Shown one piece after another: positions 34,115 to 41,263 of a DNA stretch of 64,000 bases. The stretch lies in NCBI RefSeq assembly GCF_002086735.1, contig NZ_MVIJ01000030.1, positions 1-64,000 of the forward strand. Reading direction: 5' to 3'. Every line of letters starts with the position of its first letter. Position 1 is the stretch's first letter. This DNA is from Mycobacterium scrofulaceum. GTDB lineage: Bacteria; Actinomycetota; Actinomycetes; Mycobacteriales; Mycobacteriaceae. Position numbers and translations under genes: made by a program. The notes beneath the pieces are model-generated. The model saw only the letters and a program-made list of their open reading frames with translations, was not told the origin of the DNA and ran no database searches.

Positions 34115-35215
34115 ATGTCCACCGCTGAACCGGTCGCCGCGACGGGTACGGGCCTGCGTAAGCGGCGGTTTCGCACGGTGCGAGTCGCCGAGGTGCAGCG
34201 CCTCTGCGCTGACGCCGCGGCCATCAGCTTCACCGTGCCCGACGAGTACGCCGCCGAATTCGCTTTCGCACCCGGCCAATCCGTCGTCGTTCGGCGCACC
34301 ATCGACGGCACCGAGCAGCGCCGGACCTACTCGATCTGCTCGCCTGCTGGTGACCGGCCCCGGATCGGAGTCCGCGAAGTACCCGGAGGAGCTGTCTCGA
34401 GCTGGCTGGTCCGCCGGATATCGCCGGGCGATCAGGTCGAAGTTCAGCCGCCCTCGGGCAATTTCACCGCGGACCCCGCCACGGCGGGACACCACGTGGT
34501 GATTGCCGCCGGTTCCGGTATCACCCCGGTCCTTTCGATTGCCGCTTCGGTGCTGACCCATCCCGACTCACGGGTCACCCTGCTTTACGGCAACCGCCGC
34601 GCCGGCACGGTCATGTTCGCCGATGAGCTGGCCGACCTCAAGGACTCCTACCGCGCACGGTTGCAGCTGGTGCACGTGCTTTCGCGTGAGCCGCGAACTT
34701 CCGATCTGCTCAGCGGCCGGCTCGACCATGCCCGCATCCACGCACTGCTGCGACGCCTCGTGCCGGTGCACAGCGTCGACCACTTCTGGCTGTGCGGCCC
34801 CCTCGGTATGGTCACCGACGCCAGGGCAGCGCTGCGCGCGCTCGGGGTGCCGGGCGATCGGATCCACCAGGAGCTGTTCTTCGTCGAAGACGCCGCTCCC
34901 GCACCGGTCGAACATGTCGATGCGGCGGTGTCCGGCCCGGTCAGCCGGGTCACCATTGTTCTGGACGGTGCCACCGGCACACTCGCGCTGCCGCGTGATT
35001 CGTCGATCCTGGATGGGGCGCAGCGGTTCCGCAGCGACCTGCCCTTTGCCTGCAAGGGTGGGGTTTGCGGGACCTGTCGCGCCAAGGTCACCGGCGGCGC
35101 CGTGCACATGCGCCGCAACTACGCCCTCGAGCCCGCCGAAATCGAGGCCGGCTTCGTGCTGACATGCCAGTCTTGCCCCGTCACTGACGCGCTGACCGTG
35201 GATTTCGACGCATGA
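34115..35215 (+). CDS. paaE: Phenylacetyl-CoA epoxidase reductase PaaE
   Basis: 366 residues. An FAD-binding barrel (RRTYSICSPAG) and an NAD(P)-binding region (GSGITPVLSIAASVL, FWLCGPLGMVTDA) are followed by a C-terminal plant-type 2Fe-2S domain (FACKGGVCGTCRAKVTGG and a later LTCQSC). It passes electrons from NADPH to the PaaA di-iron centre. Domain order matches PaaE. The ATG at 34115 follows AAGGAG, one base after the paaD stop. Its stop overlaps paaK. Confidence 0.95.
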   Translation: MSTAEPVAATGTGLRKRRFRTVRVAEVQRLCADAAAISFTVPDEYAAEFAFAPGQSVVVRRTIDGTEQRRTYSICSPAGDRPRIGVREVPGGAVSSWLVRRISPGDQVEVQPPSGNFTADPATAGHHVVIAAGSGITPVLSIAASVLTHPDSRVTLLYGNRRAGTVMFADELADLKDSYRARLQLVHVLSREPRTSDLLSGRLDHARIHALLRRLVPVHSVDHFWLCGPLGMVTDARAALRALGVPGDRIHQELFFVEDAAPAPVEHVDAAVSGPVSRVTIVLDGATGTLALPRDSSILDGAQRFRSDLPFACKGGVCGTCRAKVTGGAVHMRRNYALEPAEIEAGFVLTCQSCPVTDALTVDFDA

Positions 35216-36573
35216 CGATGTTGCCCTGGGAGCTTGCCATGGCCGATGTGATCGATCGTCCCGCCGATGGCGCCGCGCGGCCCTCACCCGATGAACCCGA
35301 AGCCATAGAAATGGCGTCGCGCGATGAGATTGCGGCCGTGCAGCTTTCGCGGCTGACGTGGTCGCTTCGACATGCCTATGACAATGTCGGGCATTACCGG
35401 ACCGCGTTCGACCAGGCCGGCGTGCACCCGAGCGACCTCAAAGACCTCGCTGATCTGGCGCTGTTCCCCTTCACCACCAAAGCCGACCTGCGGCAGAACT
35501 ATCCGTTCGGCATGTTCGCCGTGCCCCAGTCGGAGATCCGGCGCGTCCACGCCTCATCGGGCACAACCGGCCACCCGACCGTGGTCGGCTACACCGCGGC
35601 CGACATAGATACCTGGGCCGGCCTGGTCGCACGCAGCCTGCGCGCGGCAGGGGTCCGCTCCACCGACAAGGTCCACATCGCCTACGGCTACGGCCTATTC
35701 ACCGGCGGAATAGGCGCGCACTACGGGGCGGAGCGCCTGGGCTGCACGGTCATCCCCATGTCGGGTGGCATGACCGAACGCCAGATCCAGCTCATCACCG
35801 ACTTTGAGCCCGACGCCATCATGGTCACCCCGTCCTACATGCTCACACTGATCGACGCGATGGAACGCGCTGGCACCGATCCGCGCAAAACTTCCTTGCG
35901 TACCGGCGTCTTCGGTGCCGAACCCTGGACCGAACAGATGCGCGCCGAGCTCGAACACAAGCTCGACATCGACGCCGTCGACATCTATGGATTGTCGGAG
36001 GTAATCGGCCCGGGGGTTGCGCAGGAGTGCGTCGAAACCAAAGACGGACTGCATATCTGGGAAGACCATTTCTATCCCGAGATCATCGATCCGGAAAGCG
36101 GCCGAGTTCTCCCCGACGGAGCCGAAGGGGAGCTGGTTTTCACCTCACTGACCAAGCAGGCGTTCCCGATCGTCCGGTACCGCACCCGCGACCTCACGGC
36201 ACTATTGCCCGGTACCGCGCGCAGCATGCGGCGGATGCGCAGGATCGCAGGGCGCACCGACGACATGATCATCCTGCGCGGTGTCAACCTTTTCCCGACC
36301 CAGATCGAGGAGCTGATCTTCGGAATCCAGGCCCTGACACCGGAATTCCACTGCGTTCTCGCCCGCGCCGGCCGACTCGACACTCTGACCGTGCATGTGG
36401 AAAGCCGGCCGGGTGCGACGCCAGAGATGCGTGCGGACGCCGCCGAGGCGCTTACCGGGCAGATCAAGAGCCGCATCGGCGTCAGCGTGACGGTCAACGT
36501 TGTCGAGCCGAACAGCATGGCGCGCTCGGAGGGCAAGGCGAGGCGGCTGATCGACAACCGTCCCAAAGGCTGA
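35212..36573 (+). CDS. paaK: Phenylacetate-CoA ligase PaaK
   Basis: 453 residues of the adenylate-forming family. The ATP motif is HASSGTTGHPTVVGYT; YGLSEVIGPG and FPIVRYRTRDLTALL are the A5 and A7 core motifs; GRTDDMIILRGVNLFP leads into the C-terminal domain with the catalytic Lys in RSEGKARRLIDNR. It activates phenylacetate to phenylacetyl-CoA, the first pathway step. The ATG overlaps the paaE stop (ATGA). An internal ATG at 35239 (MADVIDRPADG) is an alternative start. Confidence 0.95.
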   Translation: MTMLPWELAMADVIDRPADGAARPSPDEPEAIEMASRDEIAAVQLSRLTWSLRHAYDNVGHYRTAFDQAGVHPSDLKDLADLALFPFTTKADLRQNYPFGMFAVPQSEIRRVHASSGTTGHPTVVGYTAADIDTWAGLVARSLRAAGVRSTDKVHIAYGYGLFTGGIGAHYGAERLGCTVIPMSGGMTERQIQLITDFEPDAIMVTPSYMLTLIDAMERAGTDPRKTSLRTGVFGAEPWTEQMRAELEHKLDIDAVDIYGLSEVIGPGVAQECVETKDGLHIWEDHFYPEIIDPESGRVLPDGAEGELVFTSLTKQAFPIVRYRTRDLTALLPGTARSMRRMRRIAGRTDDMIILRGVNLFPTQIEELIFGIQALTPEFHCVLARAGRLDTLTVHVESRPGATPEMRADAAEALTGQIKSRIGVSVTVNVVEPNSMARSEGKARRLIDNRPKG

Positions 36574-36614
36574 CAGCCCGGCACTGGCGGTGGCTGTGGT
36601 GGCCCGCGAACCCG

Positions 36615-37214
36615 TCAACGCCTTCGGCCGCGCGGGCAGCACCTGCGCTTGACCGCTACCAGCATCTCGATCTCGACGCAGATGTCGAACGGCAACTCGG
36701 CCATGCCGACGGCGGAACGGGCGTGCCGACCGACCTTCTCACCGAAGACCTGCACGAGCAGTTCCGAGCAGCCGTCGATGACGGCGGGGGTGTCGGTGAA
36801 TCCGGGAGCGCAGTTCACCATGCCGAACAGCTTGAGCACCGATCGCACGCGATCGAGGGATTCGACTTCCGCGCGCAGCGCCGACAGCAGGAACAGCCCT
36901 GTGAGGCGGGCGGCCGATCGGGCGGCCTCCGGCGTGAGGTCGATTCCCACCTTGCCCCGGATGCCGGGGACGGAGCCGCCATGCCCGTTCCAAATGGGCC
37001 CGTGGCCGGATATGAACACCAGGTCGCGATCACTTTTGGCCGCAAGGTATCTGCCGGCGGCCGGTGCCGGGGCCGGCAGCTCGATGCCGAGCTGCACGAG
37101 ACGTTTCTCCGGCGTTGATGCGGGCTTCACGCCGGCCGCCGGGCGCAACGACTGGACGGCCGGCCCGCGCAGCGGCCGCACCGCCCGCGAAACCCATCGT
37201 CCATCGGCGCTCAT
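36615..37214 (-). CDS. RidA/YjgF family protein
   Basis: 199 residues if started at the ATG at 37214. The conserved part begins near residue 30 (STPEKRLVQLGIELPAPAP), so the GTG near 37127 is an alternative. RidA motifs: DLVFISGHGPIWNG, LTGLFLLSALRAEVESLDR and AELPFDICVEIEMLVAV. RidA proteins hydrolyse reactive imines or enamines made by PLP enzymes and amino-acid oxidation. Convergent with paaK; its 5' end faces the TGACA-N3-TGTCA box at 37262, so it may share control with the next operon. It could protect against imines from the class V aminotransferase; inference only. Confidence 0.8.
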   Translation of the reverse strand: MSADGRWVSRAVRPLRGPAVQSLRPAAGVKPASTPEKRLVQLGIELPAPAPAAGRYLAAKSDRDLVFISGHGPIWNGHGGSVPGIRGKVGIDLTPEAARSAARLTGLFLLSALRAEVESLDRVRSVLKLFGMVNCAPGFTDTPAVIDGCSELLVQVFGEKVGRHARSAVGMAELPFDICVEIEMLVAVKRRCCPRGRRR

Positions 37215-37260
37215 CTCCTCGTGGCCGTGGCGGCAGGGGCACCGCGCTGTGACCGCACTT

Positions 37261-37291
37261 GTGACACCATGTCACGCATGGCATATTACAT
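37261..37291 (+). promoter_or_regulatory. TGACA-N3-TGTCA operator A with candidate promoter
   Basis: TGACACCATGTCA (37262-37274) is a perfect inverted repeat with a three-base centre. GTGACA could serve as -35 and the AT-rich TATTACAT near 37284-37291 as -10 for the rightward NmrA operon. The same palindrome occurs at 41161 and 48742. Confidence 0.6.
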
Positions 37292-37437
37292 ATTGTCATC
37301 GATGGCACGCCAGCCACGGCCCCCCGGCACCGCGCAACGGCATCGAGGGGCCGAAAGTTTCGGAACTCCGCGCACGACGCACCGCCCCCATGGCTGGCGC
37401 ACCAACCGAATCCCGACGGCGCCTTAGGAATTGAATC

Positions 37438-38439
37438 GTGACGATCCAGACATTGCCCCCCGAACCGTCCTTTCTCATTTTCGGCGCCGCCGGGCACATC
37501 GGACGCCCCTGCGCACAATGGCTCACCGAACGGCACCCCACGGCGCACATCCGGGTCGTCTCCAGCAGGCCCGACATGGCCGCCGCCCTGGCCGAAGCGC
37601 ACCCGGACGCCGAGGTCATGATCGCCGATTACCTGCGCGCCGACGACATGATCGCGGCCTTCGATGGGATCCACGCGGCGTTCGTGCTCACCCCCGATTT
37701 CATCGACGAGAAGGTCGCCATGGCCAATGTGGCCGACGCGGTCAACGCAGCCGGAACGCTCGTGCGGCTGGTCCGGCTGATCGGCGACCCGCCGGGAATC
37801 CGCGACGAAGCGGAGGTGCTGGCGTTGTGGGGCCCCGACTACAAGAACGAAACCGCCCTCCATCATCTGCGAGCCCGTAAAGTCTTGACGGGAGCGGGCG
37901 TTCCGGTCGTATACATGAACATCCCGGGCTGGTTCTTCGAGGATTTCTCCGAGTTCCTGGTGGACCCGATACGTGACAAGCGCACGTTCGTCATGGCGGC
38001 GGACCGGCCGATGAACTTCATCGCGACCCGCGACATCGGCCGCTGCGCGGCCGAGCTGCTGCTGGACCCCTCGCTGACCGAGGCCGGCGAGACCCTGCAC
38101 CTGGAGAACGGCATCGACACGATGATCAGGTTCAGCAGGATCGCGGACATCATGAGCGACGCGTGGGGCGTGCCGATCGCCTACGAAGGCACCGACGAAG
38201 CCTTTCTGCGGGAACTCGGGCCCGCCCTGCGGAAGTACTACAAGCGCGACGACGCCGCCGAGCACATCCTGGCCGAATGTCATCATGAGGTTCCCTTCAT
38301 CAACGAACTTCTCAAGCGCGGCAACGACCTGCGGGGCGGGGAACGCCACCTCACTCCAGAAATGCTCGGTTTCGAGCCGCTTCCGTTGAAATCGTGGTTC
38401 CGGGACAACAGGGACGTCTTCATTTCCGAGTGCGGCTGA
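37438..38439 (+). CDS. NmrA-like NAD(P)-binding protein
   Basis: 333 residues. The N-terminal Rossmann motif FLIFGAAGHIGRPCAQWL binds NAD(P). The protein lacks the Y-x3-K pair of classical SDRs, as usual for atypical NmrA-type members, which are redox sensors, reductases or isomerases. Later conserved parts are VVYMNIPGWFFEDFSEFL and NFIATRDIGRCAAELLLDP. GTG start at 37438, with GGA 9 bases upstream and a 160-base leader from the operator. First gene of a three-gene operon with the aminotransferase and SDR. Substrate unknown. Confidence 0.75.
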   Translation: MTIQTLPPEPSFLIFGAAGHIGRPCAQWLTERHPTAHIRVVSSRPDMAAALAEAHPDAEVMIADYLRADDMIAAFDGIHAAFVLTPDFIDEKVAMANVADAVNAAGTLVRLVRLIGDPPGIRDEAEVLALWGPDYKNETALHHLRARKVLTGAGVPVVYMNIPGWFFEDFSEFLVDPIRDKRTFVMAADRPMNFIATRDIGRCAAELLLDPSLTEAGETLHLENGIDTMIRFSRIADIMSDAWGVPIAYEGTDEAFLRELGPALRKYYKRDDAAEHILAECHHEVPFINELLKRGNDLRGGERHLTPEMLGFEPLPLKSWFRDNRDVFISECG

Positions 38440-38491
38440 CCGCGTGTGTCGGCGGCGGCGGCAACGATGAGCGGGTAAGGAGGGCGGCGCG

Positions 38492-39574
38492 GTGAGGCGT
38501 GAAGCGTTCGGTACGACGTTCTTTGGCGCTGAGGGTTTCCTGGACACGGCCACATCTGGGCTCCCGCCGTGCTTTGTCGCCGACGCGATGCGCGATTGCG
38601 TGCGGTCGTGGGCGCAAGGGCGCCTGCAGATGAGCACGTTCGACGCGCCCATGCGCGCCAGCCGCGCGGCGTACGCCGCCCTGGTCGGCGTCGATGAGAG
38701 CCGGGTGACGATGGGCACCAGCGTCTCGTCGGCCATCGGCCTGGTGGCCGCGTCGATACCCGACGGCACCCGGGTGGCGACCCTGCGCGGCGAATTCACC
38801 AGTGTCACCTTTCCCTTCGCCGCCCAGGCTGCGCGGGGCGTCACGGTCACGGAGTTGCCCGCCGGCCTGCTCGAGGATGCGGCGGGTGACTTCGACGTGG
38901 TGGCAGCCAGTCTCGTGCAATCGGCCGACGGCGCCGTGCTGGACGTCGAAAGGTTGCGTCGCAACGCCGCCGAATCCGGAACGCTCACGCTCATCGATGC
39001 GACCCATGCGCTGGGCTGGAGGAACATCGAGATGCCGTGGGCCGACGCCGTGGTTTCGGTCAGCTACAAGTGGCTGCTCGGGCCGCGCGGTGTGGCGTGG
39101 ATGTCGTTGAGCCAACGCCTGTCGGATGCACTGATACCGCACTTGGCCAATCCCTATGCGGGCGAAGATCTATGGTCCTCGGTGTACGGCCTGCCGATGC
39201 GGCTGGCCGGCGGCGCGCGGCGGTTCGACGCGGCGCCGGTCTGGTTCAGCATCTTGGGGGCGGGGCTCGCGCTGCCCTGGGTGGCATCGCTGGACCGGGT
39301 CGCGGTGGAGGCCCATGGCGTGGGTTTGGCGAATCGGCTGCGAGCCGAACTCGGCATGCCCGCCGTCGACTCACCGATCGTCTCCATCCCTGGCTCCCCC
39401 CACACCGATTCCCTGCGGCGGGCCGGGGTCCGGGCATCGGTGCGCGCCGGCTCCGCCCGCGTCGGCTTTCATCTGTACAACACCGATGGCGACCTCGACC
39501 GGCTGCTCGACGGGCTCTCGCCGCGCGGAAGGCCACCACCACAACGCGCAACCCATTGCGAGGAGCCCAGATGA
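38492..39574 (+). CDS. Class V PLP-dependent aminotransferase / desulfurase-like
   Basis: 360 residues with the fold type I PLP layout: phosphate-binding GTSVSSAIG (75-83), PLP-ring Asp and nearby His in LIDATHALGW (D169, H172), and Schiff-base lysine K193 in VSYKWLLGPRG. The family covers cysteine desulfurases, isopenicillin epimerases, kynureninases and ergothioneine lyases; an obvious desulfurase loop Cys is not seen. GTG start with AAGGAGG 8 bases before. 52 bases after the NmrA gene; its stop overlaps the SDR start. Exact reaction unknown. Confidence 0.8.
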   Translation: MRREAFGTTFFGAEGFLDTATSGLPPCFVADAMRDCVRSWAQGRLQMSTFDAPMRASRAAYAALVGVDESRVTMGTSVSSAIGLVAASIPDGTRVATLRGEFTSVTFPFAAQAARGVTVTELPAGLLEDAAGDFDVVAASLVQSADGAVLDVERLRRNAAESGTLTLIDATHALGWRNIEMPWADAVVSVSYKWLLGPRGVAWMSLSQRLSDALIPHLANPYAGEDLWSSVYGLPMRLAGGARRFDAAPVWFSILGAGLALPWVASLDRVAVEAHGVGLANRLRAELGMPAVDSPIVSIPGSPHTDSLRRAGVRASVRAGSARVGFHLYNTDGDLDRLLDGLSPRGRPPPQRATHCEEPR

Positions 39575-40407
39575 AAGAACTGACCGGCAAGACCGCCCTG
39601 GTCACCGGAGCGTCCGGCGGCATCGGTCGCGCCATCTGCCTGGCGCTCGCCGATGCCGGCGCCGCCGTGGTGGTTTCTGGTCGACAACGCGGTGCTCTCG
39701 AGGAGCTCGTTGTCGAGCTGCGCACGAAAGGTAGCCGTGCACGTGCCATTCCGATCGACCTGAGGGACGCTGCGGCAGCAGACGACCTTCTCGGCAGCGT
39801 CGAGCGGGACGTTGGCCCCGCCGACATTTTGGTCAACAACGCCGGCGTCGAACAGCCCGCCGCGTTCACCGACATGACGCCCGACGACATCCGCACCATG
39901 GTCGAGGTCAACTTGACCGCCACCATGCTGCTCACCCATCGAGTCCTGCCCGGCATGCTCAATCGCGGGCGTGGCCACATCGTCTTCGTCTCTTCGGGAC
40001 TGGCGAAGATGGGCAGCGCCTACCAAGTGCCCTATTCCGCGACCAAGGCTGCCCTGCTCGCGCTGACACAGGCGCTACGCGCCGAATACCGTCATACCCC
40101 CGTAGGTTTCTCCGTCGTGTGCCCCGGGTTGGTGACCGGGGCCGGGATGTACCAACGCATGCTCGACAACGGATTTGCCGCCAGCCCCCTGCTCGGCACG
40201 ACCACGACCACTCGAGTGGCTCGCAAGATCGTGGCGGCCATTCGCCACGACCGCCCCGAAGTGCACGTTACCGGCGCGCCCGTCCGGCCCATCGCCGCAG
40301 CCATTGCACTCAACCCGCGACTGGCCGAAATGATCACGGACCGTGCCGGCATGACCGAACTGTTCCGTCGCGTCGCCGCCGGCCGCGCCGAAACCAACAA
40401 GACGTGA
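39571..40407 (+). CDS. Short-chain dehydrogenase/reductase
   Basis: 278 residues, classical SDR. Coenzyme motif TGASGGIG (12-19), NNAG in LVNNAGVEQPA, catalytic Ser in HIVFVSSGLA and the Y-x3-K pair in VPYSATKAALL. The residue after the second beta strand (SGRQR) favours NADP(H). The ATG overlaps the aminotransferase stop (ATGA), with AGGAG 6 bases upstream. The last gene of the operon, ending 7 bases before the convergent tetR. Substrate unknown. Confidence 0.85.
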   Translation: MKELTGKTALVTGASGGIGRAICLALADAGAAVVVSGRQRGALEELVVELRTKGSRARAIPIDLRDAAAADDLLGSVERDVGPADILVNNAGVEQPAAFTDMTPDDIRTMVEVNLTATMLLTHRVLPGMLNRGRGHIVFVSSGLAKMGSAYQVPYSATKAALLALTQALRAEYRHTPVGFSVVCPGLVTGAGMYQRMLDNGFAASPLLGTTTTTRVARKIVAAIRHDRPEVHVTGAPVRPIAAAIALNPRLAEMITDRAGMTELFRRVAAGRAETNKT

Positions 40408-40414
40408 GAGTGCG

Positions 40415-41050
40415 TTAAGTCGCCGCCGCCGACCCGTACAGCGTGCGGATCCAGATGATCGCCAGGGCTTCGGTGACCGCCGCCGGGTCGCTGAACGGGG
40501 GGTGCCCGAACGATGCGAGCAAGTATCGCTCGTTCATCCACGTCAGCGCGCGGGCGACCTCGTAGGGCTCGGTGATGTCGCTCCGTCCGGCCTCGACGTC
40601 CGCTTCGATTCGGTGCGCCGTTGCGGTGAGAAGGCGGTCGGCCAGCCGGTCGTAGAGCGCGCCGATCTCCGGGTCGTGCCGGGCGGTATCGGAGATGGCT
40701 TGGATGAGGCGACCGTGTTCGACGAAAACCGTTGTCAGGCCGCCGAGGCTCGTGCGCAGCTCGGCCACGGGGTCCTCGGCCGGCGCCATCCAGTTGTCGG
40801 CGACGTGATCCAACTCGAGTCCGACGTCGTCGAGCATCGCCATCAACAGGTGTTGGCGGTCCTCGAAATGGCGGTAGAAGGCGGTGCGCGCGACGTCGGC
40901 GGCCGAGGTGATGTCGTCGAGCGAAATCTCCGCCCAGCGTTGCTCTTCGAGCAGGCCGTGCGCGGCGTCGAGCAGCCGACGGCGGGCATTGCGTCGATGC
41001 TCGCGCCGGCGCGCCTGCAGATCGCTTTGTCGAGTAGTCAGGAGCGGCAA
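40415..41050 (-). CDS. TetR family regulator (paralogue 1)
   Basis: 211 residues. The DNA-binding helices (WAEISLDDITSAADVARTAF, YRHFEDR) are nearly identical to those of the regulator at 48775, and the proteins stay similar throughout (for example WMNERYLLASFG against WMNERYLIAAFG). They are paralogues and should read the same operator, most likely TGACA-N3-TGTCA. Its gene is divergent from the molybdenum hydroxylase large subunit, with operator B in the 213-base gap. Effector unknown. The ATG at 41050 opens MPLLTTRQSDLQ. Confidence 0.85.
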   Translation of the reverse strand: MPLLTTRQSDLQARRREHRRNARRRLLDAAHGLLEEQRWAEISLDDITSAADVARTAFYRHFEDRQHLLMAMLDDVGLELDHVADNWMAPAEDPVAELRTSLGGLTTVFVEHGRLIQAISDTARHDPEIGALYDRLADRLLTATAHRIEADVEAGRSDITEPYEVARALTWMNERYLLASFGHPPFSDPAAVTEALAIIWIRTLYGSAAAT

Positions 41051-41159
41051 CCTTCTTGCGGTAAGGGGCGGGTCCGCCAGACCGACCGTGGTCGCAGACG
41101 CGCGGTGGGCGTGGCAGTTCCACCCGCGAGCATATCTGACGGCAATTTGAACTGCGTTA

Positions 41160-41189
41160 TTGACATGCTGTCACACGTGTAGTTACGTT
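41160..41189 (+). promoter_or_regulatory. Large-subunit promoter with operator B
   Basis: TTGACA (-35, 41160-41165), an 18-base spacer and TACGTT (-10, 41184-41189). The palindrome TGACATGCTGTCA (41161-41173) overlaps the -35. The sequence from TTGACA through TGTAGTTACGT matches the minus-strand promoter at 48726-48755 at 24 of 29 bases. Confidence 0.75.
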
Positions 41190-41263
41190 TGCTTCCGTAC
41201 CGGTCCGGACGTATCGGTCAAGACCCGGAGAAGGTGTCGGAGAAGGGGCGTGTGCACCTCGCC

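Noticed and set aside
37221..37434. Short plus-strand frames between operator A and the NmrA gene
   Set aside because: Starts at several ATGs near 37277-37300 lack a ribosome-binding site, and the products are basic and low in complexity. The stretch is better read as a 5' leader.
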